64,000 nucleotides of DNA from assembly GCF_001513975.1 (NCBI RefSeq), contig NZ_KQ947988.1:310001-374000 (forward strand). Direction: 5' to 3'. This document shows, one piece after another, positions 24,840-35,062 of this stretch. How positions within the stretch are numbered: the first letter of the stretch is position 1; each line of letters opens with the position of its first letter. The stretch is from Streptomyces curacoi (GTDB taxonomy: Bacteria; Actinomycetota; Actinomycetes; Streptomycetales; Streptomycetaceae). The notes beneath the pieces were generated by a model, which was given only the letters and a program-made list of their open reading frames with translations, was not told where the DNA came from and made no database searches. Position numbers and translations under genes: made by a program.

Positions 24840-25832
24840 CTACCAATTGGCCACCGCCAACCCGTACATCGCCAGCCACACCACCCCGATGAGGGCCAGC
24901 GCGCGGTCGCGCAGGACGACTTCCTCGGGTTCGCCCGCCGTGCCGCGGTCGGCGAAGACGGCGTACCGCAGGATCGCGAGGATGAAGGCGACCACGGACA
25001 GCTGGCGCCAGGGCAGCACGCTGGTGTGCGGGACACCGCCCTCCTCCAACGCCCACAGGCAGTAGCCGAGGACGGCGACCCCGGCCGCCAACTGCCAGAC
25101 GAAGCGCAGATAGCCGGTGGTGTACTCGGTGAGCAACGCGCGCGTGGCGCCCGCTTTCCCGGCCATCTGCACGGCCTCGGAGTAGCGCTTGGCCGACACC
25201 ATGAACAGCGCCCCGAACCCGGTCGTGATCAGGAACCAGCGCGAGAGCGGGATGCCGAGCGCGAGCCCGCCGACCATCGCCCGCATCAGGAACCCCGTCG
25301 TGACGACGACGAGGTCGACGACCAGGACGTGCTTGAGGCTGACGCAGTACGCCAGTTGCATGCCGATGTACGCAGCGAGCAGCGCCGCGACGGCCGGTGA
25401 GGTCAGCCAGGCCGCGGCGGCCGGTGCGAGGACGGCCAGGGCGCCTCCGACGGCGTATGCGACGGGCACGGGGACCTGTCCGGCGGCGACCGGGCGGTGC
25501 CGCTTGGTGGGGTGGGCGCGGTCCGCTTCGGCGTCGCGGGCGTCGTTGATCAGGTAGACGGCGGCGGCACAGGCGGTGAAGAGGGTGAAGACGACCGCGA
25601 GTTGGGTCAGGGCGTGGGCCGAGAAGAGCCGGCCGGCGGCGGCCGGAGCGGCGATGACCAGGATGTTCTTGACCCACTGCTTGGGGCGCGCGGTCTTGAC
25701 GAGGCCCTTCAAGAGCGTGCGGGGGCCGCGTGGGCGAGGGGGCGGCGCGGCCCCTCGCGGGGGCGTGCGCTGCTCATGGAGCGCGGCCTGCCTGGTGTGC
25801 GCCGCGCTCGTGAGGGGCGCGGTCTCAGTCAT
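24840..25832 (-). CDS. Decaprenyl-phosphate phosphoribosyltransferase (UbiA superfamily, DPPR synthase)
   Basis: A 330-residue integral membrane prenyl-phosphate transferase. A 40-residue Pro-rich tail precedes KTARPKQWVKNILVIAAP, the opening of the Rv3806c/UbiA group. The first metal motif is NDARDAEAD (Asn97-Asp105), followed by HPTKRHRPVAAG; the second polar loop contains YCVSLKHVLVVDLVVVTTG. About nine helices are predicted. The family transfers 5-phosphoribose from PRPP to decaprenyl phosphate, the first committed step to decaprenylphosphoryl arabinose. Its ATG overlaps the PAP2 stop codon (ATGACTGA), so it is translationally coupled to the phosphatase that would act next. Confidence 0.86.
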   Translation of the reverse strand: MTETAPLTSAAHTRQAALHEQRTPPRGAAPPPRPRGPRTLLKGLVKTARPKQWVKNILVIAAPAAAGRLFSAHALTQLAVVFTLFTACAAAVYLINDARDAEADRAHPTKRHRPVAAGQVPVPVAYAVGGALAVLAPAAAAWLTSPAVAALLAAYIGMQLAYCVSLKHVLVVDLVVVTTGFLMRAMVGGLALGIPLSRWFLITTGFGALFMVSAKRYSEAVQMAGKAGATRALLTEYTTGYLRFVWQLAAGVAVLGYCLWALEEGGVPHTSVLPWRQLSVVAFILAILRYAVFADRGTAGEPEEVVLRDRALALIGVVWLAMYGLAVANW

Positions 25833-26361
25833 CGGCGTGCCCTCTCCTCATCCAGCCCGCCCCGAGGCACGCCGTGAGCGCCCCCAGTACCGCGCCCGCC
25901 GCCACGTCCGAGGGGTAGTGCACGCCGACGACCAGCCGCGACACGCACATCGCGGCAGCGAGCGGCGGGATCGCGTACGCGCCGAGCGCGCCGTAGGCGA
26001 CGGCGGCGGCCGCCGCGGAGGTCGCGTGGGAGCTGGGAAAGGAGTGCCGGCCAATGGTGCGCACGAGGGGCTCGACATGCGCCGGGCGCGGGCGGCGCAC
26101 CACCCTTTTCACCCCCATGCTGACGAGGTGCGCACCCGCGGTGAGCGCCGTGCCGCGCAGCCAGGCGCCGCGTCGCGCACCGTCCACGGCGGCCCCCGCG
26201 AGACCCGCCGCCAGCCACAGCGCGCCGTGTTCGCCCACCCGGGAGAGGGCCCGCGCGGCCACGGCGACACGTGGGTCACGGCCGCGGACGTGGAGCGCTG
26301 AAAGGATTCGGCGGTCCAGGCCCCGAAGGCTTCGGTGGTCCATGTCGTCGAGGTGATCCAT
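25825..26361 (-). CDS. PAP2-family phosphatase (Rv3807c-like)
   Basis: A 178-residue membrane phosphatase. The three PAP2 motifs are KRVVRRPRP, SFPSSHATS and SRLVVGVHYPSDV, so the catalytic His/Arg set looks complete. Four to five helices are predicted. In mycobacteria the neighbour of the UbiA gene, Rv3807c, is a PAP2 protein proposed to dephosphorylate decaprenylphosphoryl-5-phosphoribose; the coupling to UbiA here fits that role. It is the first gene of the leftward operon and diverges from dprE1 across a 112-bp gap. Confidence 0.86.
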   Translation of the reverse strand: MDHLDDMDHRSLRGLDRRILSALHVRGRDPRVAVAARALSRVGEHGALWLAAGLAGAAVDGARRGAWLRGTALTAGAHLVSMGVKRVVRRPRPAHVEPLVRTIGRHSFPSSHATSAAAAAVAYGALGAYAIPPLAAAMCVSRLVVGVHYPSDVAAGAVLGALTACLGAGWMRRGHADD

Positions 26362-26473
26362 GTGGACTCACTGTTCACGCCAACGCCGCCAGAATTACGG
26401 CAATATTGAGCGACATCCCATTAATCACCCATTTCGGGGAGGCAAGGAATGTTTCAGAACTAATCGCTCATAA
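26362..26473. promoter_or_regulatory. Divergent AT-rich promoter region between PAP2-UbiA and dprE1-dprE2
   Basis: This gap is strikingly AT-rich for the genome (GAATTACGGCAATATTG, CATTAATCACCC, TAATCGCTCATAAATG). It must hold promoters for both arms of the DPA gene set. No ribosome site precedes either possible dprE1 start. TACGGT at 26482-26487 lies seven bases before ATG 26495, a leaderless-type arrangement inside the longer reading. I see no convincing palindromic operator. Confidence 0.55.
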
Positions 26474-27850
26474 ATGGGCGATACGGTCGCCGACATGCCT
26501 GCCGACACCGTCTCCGTCACAGGATGGGGCCGCACCGCCCCCACTGCCGCCCGTCTGATCCGCCCACGGAGCTACGAGGAGGCCGTGGCCGCCGTCCGGG
26601 ACTGCGGGGCCCGCGGGGGCATCCCGAGGGGCCTGGGGCGGGCGTACGGGGACGCGGCCCAGAACGCCGGGGGCGCGGTGCTCGACATGACCGGCCTGGA
26701 CCGTATCCACGCGATCGACGCCGACGGCGGCACCGTGTTGTGCGACGCGGGTGTCTCCCTGCACCGGCTGATGGAGGTTCTGCTGCCGCTCGGCTGGTTC
26801 GTGCCCGTGACGCCCGGCACCCGCTATGTGACGGTCGGCGGCGCGATCGGTGCCGACATCCACGGCAAGAACCACCACGTCTCGGGCTCGTTCTCCCGCC
26901 ACGTCCTCTCGCTGGAGCTCCTCACCGCCGACGGCGCGATCCACACCGTCCGCCGAGGCACGCCCCTGTTCGACGCGACCACCGGCGGCATGGGTCTGAC
27001 CGGCGTGATCCTCACGGCGACGGTCCAGCTCCAGCCGGTCGAGACCTCCTTGATGTCCGTCGACACGGAACGCGCGCGGGACCTCGACGACCTGATGGCG
27101 CGTCTCGTCGCAACCGACGACCACTACCGCTACTCGGTCGCCTGGATCGACCTGCTGGCGCGCGGCGCGGCGATGGGACGCGCGGTGCTCACGCGCGGCG
27201 ACCACGCGCCCCTGGCGGCGCTGCGCGAAGGCACGCGCGCGCGCAGAGACCCACTCGGCTTCCGCCCCTCCCGGCTGCCCGCCGCCCCCTCCTTCCTCCC
27301 GGAAGGGCTGCTGAGCCGCCGTACCGTGGGCTGGTTCAACGAGCTCTGGTACCGCAGGGCGCCACGCGCGCGTACCGGCGAACTGCAGAAACTGGCCACC
27401 TTCTTCCACCCCCTGGACGGCGTGCCCCACTGGAACCGGATCTACGGCCGGAGCGGCTTCGTGCAGTACCAGTTCGTCGTCGGACGCGGCCAGGAGGACA
27501 CGCTGCGCCGGATCGTGCACCGCCTCTCGGAACAGCGCTGCCCGTCCTTCCTGGCCGTCCTCAAGCGCTTCGGGGACGCCGACCCCGGCTGGCTCTCGTT
27601 CCCCCTGCCCGGCTGGACGCTGGCCCTGGACATCCCGGCCGGGCTGCCCGGCCTCGGCGCCCTCCTCGACGAGTTGGACGAGGACGTCGCCGCGGCGGGC
27701 GGGCGCGTCTACCTCGCCAAGGACTCCAGGCTGCGGCCCGAGCTGCTCGCCACGATGTATCCGCGCCTGGACGACTTCCGCGCACTGCGCGCGAAGGTGG
27801 ACCCGCGCGGCGTGTTCGTGTCCGACCTGGCCCGCCGCCTCGGCCTGTAG
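26474..27850 (+). CDS. dprE1: Decaprenylphosphoryl-beta-D-ribose 2'-oxidase
   Basis: A 458-residue FAD enzyme of the vanillyl-alcohol oxidase fold, very close in pattern to mycobacterial DprE1: LTGWGRTAP-like start (VTGWGRTAPTAARLI), RGLGRAYGDAAQNAGG, VTVGGAIGADIHGKNHHVSG with His130 (equivalent to His132), HPLDGVPHWNRIYG and VYLAKDSR with Lys416 (equivalent to Lys418). It oxidises decaprenylphosphoryl ribose to the 2'-keto form. The benzothiazinone-target Cys387 of M. tuberculosis corresponds to Ala384 in GWTLALD, a change associated with natural resistance. ATG 26474 is given; ATG 26495 is also possible. It is the first gene of the rightward arm. Confidence 0.9.
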   Translation: MGDTVADMPADTVSVTGWGRTAPTAARLIRPRSYEEAVAAVRDCGARGGIPRGLGRAYGDAAQNAGGAVLDMTGLDRIHAIDADGGTVLCDAGVSLHRLMEVLLPLGWFVPVTPGTRYVTVGGAIGADIHGKNHHVSGSFSRHVLSLELLTADGAIHTVRRGTPLFDATTGGMGLTGVILTATVQLQPVETSLMSVDTERARDLDDLMARLVATDDHYRYSVAWIDLLARGAAMGRAVLTRGDHAPLAALREGTRARRDPLGFRPSRLPAAPSFLPEGLLSRRTVGWFNELWYRRAPRARTGELQKLATFFHPLDGVPHWNRIYGRSGFVQYQFVVGRGQEDTLRRIVHRLSEQRCPSFLAVLKRFGDADPGWLSFPLPGWTLALDIPAGLPGLGALLDELDEDVAAAGGRVYLAKDSRLRPELLATMYPRLDDFRALRAKVDPRGVFVSDLARRLGL

Positions 27851-27858
27851 CCCCCGCC

Positions 27859-27965
27859 ATCACGCCGACATCACGCCCGCCATCACCCCGGCATCACGCC
27901 CGCTATCAACCCGGCATCCCGCCCGCCATCAACCCGGCATCCCGCCCGCCATCACCCCGGCACCA
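27859..27965. repeat. 23-bp tandem repeat between dprE1 and dprE2
   Basis: Copies start at 27859, 27882, 27905 and 27928, with a partial copy at 27951. The third and fourth are identical; the others differ at a few positions. The unit is pyrimidine-rich (ATCAACCCGGCATCCCGCCC plus GCC). It fills most of the 152-bp gap between the stop of dprE1 and the GTG of dprE2. Confidence 0.9.
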
Positions 27966-28002
27966 ACCCGGCATCGGATCACTCGGATCTCTAGGAGCTG
28001 TC

Positions 28003-28758
28003 GTGAAGGACGCCTTCGGCATCCCCCAGTCCCTGCTCGTCCTCGGCGGTACGTCCGAGATCGCGCTGGCCACCGCACGCCGCCTCATCGCGCGCCGTAC
28101 CCGCACGGTGTGGCTGGCGGGCCGCCCTTCCCCCGCCCTGGAGCAGTCCGCGGCCGAGCTGCGCGACCTGGGCGCGGACGTGCACACCGTGGCCTTCGAC
28201 GCCCTCGACCCCGAGTCCCACGAGACGGTGCTCGGCAAGGTCTTCGCGGAGGGCGACGTCGACATGGTGCTGCTCGCCTTCGGAATCCTCGGCGACCAGG
28301 CACGCGACGAGCGGGAGCCGCTGAACGCGGTGCGGGTCGCCCAGACCAACTACACGGGTGCCGTGTCGGCGAGCCTGGTCAGCGCACGCGCCCTGCAGAC
28401 CCAGGGCCACGGCTCGCTCGTCGTCCTCTCCTCCGTCGCCGGCGAGCGGGCCCGGCGGGCCAACTTCATCTACGGCTCCAGCAAGGCCGGCCTCGACGCC
28501 TTCACCCAGGGCCTGGGCGACGCCATGCACGGCACCGGCGTCCACGTCATGGTCGTACGCCCCGGATTCGTACGGTCGAAGATGACCGCGGACCTGGCGG
28601 AAGCACCTCTCGCGACCACCCCGGAGGCGGTCGCGACGGCGATCGAGCTGGGCCTGCGGCGACGCTCGGAGACGGTGTGGGTGCCGGGCACGCTCAGGGT
28701 CGTGATGTCGGCCCTGCGGCATGTGCCGAGGGGACTGTTCCGCCGGCTGCCGCTGTAG
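28003..28758 (+). CDS. dprE2: Decaprenylphosphoryl-2-keto-beta-D-erythro-pentose reductase
   Basis: A 251-residue short-chain dehydrogenase. The GTG at 28003 has TAGGAG five to ten bases upstream. The N-terminal nucleotide site is LLVLGGTSEIALATARRL, with Ser-Glu in place of the usual last Gly pattern, as in DprE2; the catalytic Tyr and Lys are in IYGSSKAGLD. It reduces the keto sugar made by DprE1, completing 2'-epimerisation to decaprenylphosphoryl arabinose. Size and motifs match the mycobacterial enzyme (about 254 residues). It follows dprE1 after the repeat-filled gap and ends at the rightward arm of the set. Confidence 0.9.
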   Translation: MKDAFGIPQSLLVLGGTSEIALATARRLIARRTRTVWLAGRPSPALEQSAAELRDLGADVHTVAFDALDPESHETVLGKVFAEGDVDMVLLAFGILGDQARDEREPLNAVRVAQTNYTGAVSASLVSARALQTQGHGSLVVLSSVAGERARRANFIYGSSKAGLDAFTQGLGDAMHGTGVHVMVVRPGFVRSKMTADLAEAPLATTPEAVATAIELGLRRRSETVWVPGTLRVVMSALRHVPRGLFRRLPL

Positions 28759-28865
28759 GTCTCGGTTCGGCGGCGCCCCTGGAGACGGGCGGGGCTGTAT
28801 CCATACGCGGCTCGGCGCGCGAGCGCGACCGGCCACAACGGCGCCGCAGACGATCGACGACACAT

Positions 28866-28971
28866 CGCGGCACCCAACCGACACGGCCCTCACCCGTCGC
28901 GGCACCCAACCGACACGGCCCTCACCCGCCGGGGCACCCAACCGACACGGCAGCCGCCCGTCGCGGCACCC
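28866..28971. repeat. 32-bp tandem repeat downstream of dprE2
   Basis: Copies begin at 28866, 28898 and 28930, with a partial fourth at 28962. The core CGGCACCCAACCGACACGGC is constant. They lie in the 238-bp gap between the convergent dprE2 and 2'-5' RNA ligase genes. No cas genes or variable spacers are present, so this is a minisatellite, not CRISPR. Confidence 0.88.
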
Positions 28972-28996
28972 ACCGCGTCGCGGCCTGCCGGCGGAG

Positions 28997-29575
28997 CTAA
29001 TTCGCGGGAATCGACCCGCGCTCCGCATGGCCCGCCTGCGGCGGCACCACCGCGCCCCCGAAAGCGAAGTCCCGCAGCTTGCGCCACACGCCGTCGGCGC
29101 CCTGTTCGTAGAGGGCGAAGCCGGTGCAGGACCAGTGGGCCTCGTAGTCGGCGAGCTCCTCGAAGGCGCGGTCCATCGCCTGGTCGTCGATGCCGTGGGC
29201 GACCGTGACATGCGGGTGGTACGGGAACTGCAGCTCGCGCGCGACGGGCCCGGAGGCGTCGCGGACCTGCTTCTGCAGCCAGGTGCAGGCCTCGGCGCCC
29301 TCGACGACCTGGACGAAGACCACCGGCGAGAGGGGCCGGAAGGTGCCGGTACCGGACAGCCGCATCGGGAAGGGGCGGCCGGCGGCCGCGACCTCGGCGA
29401 GATGCGCCTCGATCGCGGGCAGCAGCGAGGCGTCGACCTCCGTCGGCGGCAGCAGCGTGACATGCGTGGGGATGCCGTGAGCCGCGGCGTCGCCGAAGCC
29501 CGCGCGCCGCTCCTGGAGCAGGCTGCCGTGAGGCTCCGGGACCGCGATCGACACGCCGATCGTTACGGTCCCCAC
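28997..29575 (-). CDS. 2'-5' RNA ligase-family (2H phosphoesterase) protein
   Basis: A 192-residue soluble protein. The GTG at 29575 has AGGAG six bases upstream. The two HxT/Sx motifs of the 2H phosphoesterase superfamily are HVTLLPP and HVTVAHG, spaced about 80-90 residues apart, forming the catalytic pair. Families of this type (LigT/ThpR/cyclic phosphodiesterase) act on 2',3'-cyclic or 2'-5' phosphodiesters of RNA or nucleotides; the physiological substrate here is unknown. The C-terminal tail (GGAVVPPQAGHAERG) looks unstructured. It is downstream of trpS on the same strand. Confidence 0.83.
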   Translation of the reverse strand: MGTVTIGVSIAVPEPHGSLLQERRAGFGDAAAHGIPTHVTLLPPTEVDASLLPAIEAHLAEVAAAGRPFPMRLSGTGTFRPLSPVVFVQVVEGAEACTWLQKQVRDASGPVARELQFPYHPHVTVAHGIDDQAMDRAFEELADYEAHWSCTGFALYEQGADGVWRKLRDFAFGGAVVPPQAGHAERGSIPAN

Positions 29576-29656
29576 GTCATCTCCTGTCGTCCGTCGGTGA
29601 GCTCGTCGGTCGCGAGGAGCTCGTCCTGTTGTCACTCATGCCCCGTCGGTGAGCGT

Positions 29657-29680
29657 GAGTGGCCACGGATGCGGCCACTC
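29657..29680. terminator. Hairpin between trpS and the 2H phosphoesterase gene
   Basis: A perfect 8-bp stem GAGTGGCC / GGCCACTC with an 8-base loop lies about 110 bases after the trpS stop, reading on the minus strand. It may end the trpS transcript. Without a U tract the call rests on stem strength and position. Confidence 0.5.
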
Positions 29681-29789
29681 GGCTATCGACTGTACGGCTA
29701 CGGCTGTGCCGCGGGCAGGCGCAACCGTAGTGATGTGCAGCGCTGTGCGGTGGTACAGCAGTGTTCCGGCCGCCTGCCGTGGTGCGGGC

Positions 29790-31487
<1,698 letters not shown>

Positions 31488-31504
<17 letters not shown>

Positions 31505-32510
31505 GCGGTACGACGGCGAGGGCCGAAGGGCGTACGAGGGTGACGGCCGGCGTGCGTACGAGCGGGGCGGCGCCGGGCGGGACGAAAGCGCCGACGGTCC
31601 TGGTCGGCGACTCGGCGGCGGTGGCGGTGGCGGTGAGCGCGGCCGTCGCGGCGACCCGGCTCGGCTGCCCGAGGAGCTGCGGGTGCTGGGCCGCTCGCTG
31701 GACGGGCCGGGTGCGGCGGAGGGCGCGGAGACGATGGTCGAGCGTGTGCTGGGGCAGATACTCGCCCAGCAGCTGCCTGCTCCGGTCGCCGAGCCGCCGG
31801 GGGCTGCCGAGCGGCTGCGAGCGGTGCGGCGCTGGACACGGGCGCGGTGGCGCTCGCTGACCGCGGCGCTGTGCGGCCTGCTGACGGTGCTCGTGCTCAC
31901 GCCCCCGGTGCGGGCGGCGGTCATCGACTGGTTCGGCTTCGCCGGGGTCGAGGTGCGGTACGACCCGTCGGCGGTGCCCTCACCGGGCGCCGAGGTGCCC
32001 GGCTGCGGGCGGTCCGTTTCGCTGGCCGAGGCCGAGCGGCGGGCCGGGTTCGCGCCGGTGCTGCCCGAGGCGCTGGGGGCGCCGGACGCGGTCACGGTGA
32101 GCGCGCTGCCGCGGGACCGGTTCCTGGTGAGCCTGTGCTGGCGTGAGCCAGGGGGCACGATCCGGCTGGACGAGTTCCGGGCGCGCCTGGACCCCAGCTT
32201 CATCAAGGGGGTCCGCGAGCAGCCGGTGTTGCTGCCCGCGATCGGTGACACGCCGGGTGACGGAGTGCCGGACCCGGCCCTGTGGTTCCCCCGGCCGCAC
32301 CTGCTGAGCTTTCCGCTGGTGGACCCGCACGGCGGCACCTACACCTGGCAGAAGCGCACCGCGGGGCCGACCCTGCTGTGGACCTCTTCGGGCGGCCACG
32401 GCGTGGTCACGCTCCGGCTGGAGGGCGTTGCGGCGAAGAAGCGCGCGGTGGAGATCGCGGAGTCGATCGCGGGCCGGGCGGCCGGCCCTTCGACGACCTC
32501 CTCGAAATAG
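31488..32510 (+). CDS. Single-pass membrane protein, probable anti-sigma factor
   Basis: A 340-residue protein overlapping the sigma gene by 17 bp, from ATG 31488; GTG 31479 and ATG 31482 are alternatives too close to AAGGGGG. The cytoplasmic N-terminus is Arg/Gly-rich and then helical (about residues 60-120). One membrane helix (LTAALCGLLTVLVLTPPVRA) follows. The extracellular part has repeated folds (PVLPEALGAPDAVTVSALP, RPHLLSFPLVDPHG) including two Cys in PGCGRSVSL and VSLCWREPG. No zinc-binding HxxxCxxC motif is seen, so it is not a ZAS-type anti-sigma. The role is inferred from overlap and topology. Confidence 0.72.
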
Positions 32511-32590
32511 GCCCACGTACCTCCTCGAAGTAGGGCGCGTACCTCCTCGAAATAGGGCGCGCGTACCTCCTCGAAATAGGGCGCGCGGAG
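32496..32590. repeat. Tandem repeat of 22-24 bp duplicating the end of the anti-sigma gene
   Basis: ACCTCCTCGAAATAGG-like units start at 32496, 32519, 32541 and 32565. The first copy contains the last codons and stop of the upstream gene (ending TCC TCG AAA TAG); the later copies repeat that sequence with its stop codon after the gene. The unit is followed by a variable GCGCGC tract. Confidence 0.88.
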
Positions 32591-32678
32591 TGGGAACCCC
32601 GGCGGGCCGGGCGGTGTACCAGAAGTGACAGGCGGCCCGCGGACGGGCCGCACGGATCAGTTGCTTCGGGGGTTCGAA

Positions 32679-33404
32679 ATGCGCCGGTGGAAGGACAGGG
32701 TGCGTGGACTGACCGCGTGGACGGGGACGCTGGCGGCGAGCCTGGCTCTTGTCGTGTGGGGAGCCTCGCCCGCCCCGGCCGGAGGGCCGACGAGCGCGCT
32801 CGTGGTGTCGCCGGGGAGCGAGGAAACAGCGTCGCTGCACTACAGCGACAAGGAGTACGAGGAGCTGCAGCGGCTGCTGGGCCCCCTCGGCGGGGGCGAG
32901 GGGACGCGCACCAAGCCCCCGGAGGCCACGCTGGAGGCTGCCCGCCGGGTCAATGTCACCTGGCTGATCCACGATGTGGATCCCTGGCGGGTCGACTATG
33001 TGTACCTGGCGACCAGCAGTCGGCACATCTGGATACACACCACGACAAAGCCGACCGGATCCTTCGACGGCCTCTGGCACCAGGCCCAGAAGCCCACCCA
33101 GCTGCGGCAGCTGCTGAAGGAGCTGGGCGTCATGGGCGCCCCGAGTGAGCGCTCCTCAGAGATGGCCCCCGCTCCGGCCCCGGCCCGGACGGGCGGCACC
33201 TCGTCCGACACGGCGGCCCCGGTGACCCCGGCGGTCGGCGCCTCGGCGGCACGGGCGGACGACGGGGCCGGCGGATGGTGGGCACTGCCTGGCGCGGCGG
33301 CCGGGGCGGTGCTGGCGCTGGTGCTGCGGCCGTTCGTGTCACGGATACCGGCGAGGCTGCGCCGCCGTGAGAGCGGACCGCGGCAGGAACTGCTGGACGT
33401 GTGA
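32679..33404 (+). CDS. Secreted/membrane protein, 241 aa, unknown function
   Basis: An exported protein from ATG 32679 with a signal (LTAWTGTLAASLALVVWGAS). The mature part has a helix (HYSDKEYEELQRLLG) and a conserved-looking block, NVTWLIHDVDPWRVDYVYL and IWIHTTTKPTGSFDGLWHQA, before an Ala/Pro/Thr stretch and a C-terminal membrane helix with a basic tail (ARLRRRESGPRQ). I do not recognise the family; similar sigma-linked secreted proteins occur in Streptomyces. It follows the sigma/anti-sigma pair after a 168-bp repeat-bearing gap and may belong to the same regulon. Confidence 0.65.
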   Translation: MRRWKDRVRGLTAWTGTLAASLALVVWGASPAPAGGPTSALVVSPGSEETASLHYSDKEYEELQRLLGPLGGGEGTRTKPPEATLEAARRVNVTWLIHDVDPWRVDYVYLATSSRHIWIHTTTKPTGSFDGLWHQAQKPTQLRQLLKELGVMGAPSERSSEMAPAPAPARTGGTSSDTAAPVTPAVGASAARADDGAGGWWALPGAAAGAVLALVLRPFVSRIPARLRRRESGPRQELLDV

Positions 33405-33579
33405 CAGACACCGGTGGACGGTGCCGGCACTCGCAGCGGCGGCCCGGCGAGTGACCGGACCGCCGCGGGAGGAGTCACGACAACAGCTGATCGAACTGCG
33501 GATCCCGGGCCTCCCGCTCGGCTGGACGCCTAGCGGGGATCCGGCCGGTGAGTCCCGGCCGGGGAGACCGGTCGGGCCG

Positions 33580-35028
33580 TCAGCCCAGGTCGACCTCCGG
33601 GTAGAGCGGGAAGCCGGCCACGAGGTCGGTGGCGCGGTGGGAGATCTCGTCGGCGATCTTCGGGTCCAGAATGTGCTGGGCCTTGGACGGGGCGCCCTTG
33701 CTGGTGGTGCCGGGCTCGGTGGTGGTGAGGACGCGGTCGATCAGGGCGGCGACCTCGTCCATCTCGGCGGTGCCCAGGCCACGCGTGGTCAGGGCGGGGG
33801 TGCCGATGCGGATGCCGGAGGTGTACCAGGCGCCGTTGGGGTCGGCCGGGATCGCGTTGCGGTTGGTCACGATGCCGGAGTCGAGAAGCGCGGCCTCGGC
33901 CTGGCGGCCGGTGAGGCCGTAGGAGGAGGCGACGTCGATCAGGTTCAGGTGGTTGTCCGTGCCGCCGGTCACCAGGGTCGCGCCCCGCCGCATCAGGCCC
34001 TCGGCCAGCGCCCGGGAGTTGTCGACGATGCGCTGGGCGTAGTCGCGGAAGGACTCCTGGCGGGCCTCGGCCAGGGCGACGGCCTTGGCGGCCATGACGT
34101 GCGGGAGCGGGCCGCCGAGGACCATCGGGCAGCCGCGGTCGACCTGGTCCTTGAGGGAGTTGTCGCACAGGACCATGCCGCCGCGCGGGCCGCGCAGCGA
34201 CTTGTGGGTGGTGGTGGTGACGATCTGGGCGTGCGGGACCGGGTCGAAGTCGCCGGTGAGGACCTTGCCGGCGACGAGACCCGCGAAGTGGGCCATGTCG
34301 ACCATGAGCGTGGCGCCGACCTCGTCGGCGATCTCGCGCATGATCCGGAAGTTCACGAGACGGGGGTAGGCGGAGTAGCCGGCGACGATGATGAGCGGCT
34401 TGAACTCGCGGGCCTGGGCGCGCAGGGCGTCGTAGTCGATGAGGCCGGTGGCCGGGTCGGTGCCGTAGGAGCGCTGGTCGAACATCTTGCCGGAGATATT
34501 CGGGCGGAAGCCGTGGGTGAGGTGGCCGCCGGCGTCCAGGGACATGCCGAGCATGCGCTGGTTGCCGAAGGCCTGGCGGAGTTCGGCCCAGTCGGCCTCG
34601 GTGAGGTCGTTGACCTGGCGGACGCCGGTCTTCTCCAGGAAGGGCGCCTCGACGCGGTCGGCGAGGACGGCCCAGAAGGCGACGAGGTTGGCGTCGATGC
34701 CGGAGTGCGGCTGGACGTAGGCGTGGCGGGCGCCGAAGAGCTCGCGGGCGTGCTCGGCGGCGAGGGACTCGACGGTGTCGACGTTGCGGCAGCCGGCGTA
34801 GAAGCGGCGGCCGACGGTGCCCTCGGCGTACTTGTCGCTGAACCAGTTGCCCATCGCCAGGAGGGTGGCCGGGGAGGCGTAGTTCTCGGAGGCGATCAGT
34901 TTGAGCATCTCGCGCTGGTCGGCGACCTCCTGGCCGATGGCGTCGGCCACGCGCGGCTCGACGGCGCGGATCACGTCGAGGGCGGAGCGGAAGGCGGTGG
35001 ACTCGGTGGAGAGGGGCTCGGCTGACAT
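33580..35028 (-). CDS. glyA: Serine hydroxymethyltransferase
   Basis: A 482-residue PLP enzyme that interconverts serine and glycine and supplies methylene-THF. The PLP lysine is Lys276 in [14 protein letters not shown]. Other family blocks: [25 protein letters not shown] and [13 protein letters not shown]. It is about 60 residues longer than E. coli GlyA (417), mostly due to an insertion near residues 120-165 ([20 protein letters not shown]) and another at 435-460, a form found in actinobacteria. ATG 35028 has GGAGG five bases upstream. A ZTP riboswitch lies about 35 bases upstream, tying expression to one-carbon status. Confidence 0.95.
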   Translation of the reverse strand: MSAEPLSTESTAFRSALDVIRAVEPRVADAIGQEVADQREMLKLIASENYASPATLLAMGNWFSDKYAEGTVGRRFYAGCRNVDTVESLAAEHARELFGARHAYVQPHSGIDANLVAFWAVLADRVEAPFLEKTGVRQVNDLTEADWAELRQAFGNQRMLGMSLDAGGHLTHGFRPNISGKMFDQRSYGTDPATGLIDYDALRAQAREFKPLIIVAGYSAYPRLVNFRIMREIADEVGATLMVDMAHFAGLVAGKVLTGDFDPVPHAQIVTTTTHKSLRGPRGGMVLCDNSLKDQVDRGCPMVLGGPLPHVMAAKAVALAEARQESFRDYAQRIVDNSRALAEGLMRRGATLVTGGTDNHLNLIDVASSYGLTGRQAEAALLDSGIVTNRNAIPADPNGAWYTSGIRIGTPALTTRGLGTAEMDEVAALIDRVLTTTEPGTTSKGAPSKAQHILDPKIADEISHRATDLVAGFPLYPEVDLG

Positions 35029-35062
35029 GGGGACCTCCGGACGTCGTGTGCAGCGTTCACGG

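Noticed and set aside
28866-28971. 32-bp repeats considered as a CRISPR array
   Set aside because: The units are directly adjacent with no unique spacers between them and no cas genes nearby; a minisatellite explains it.
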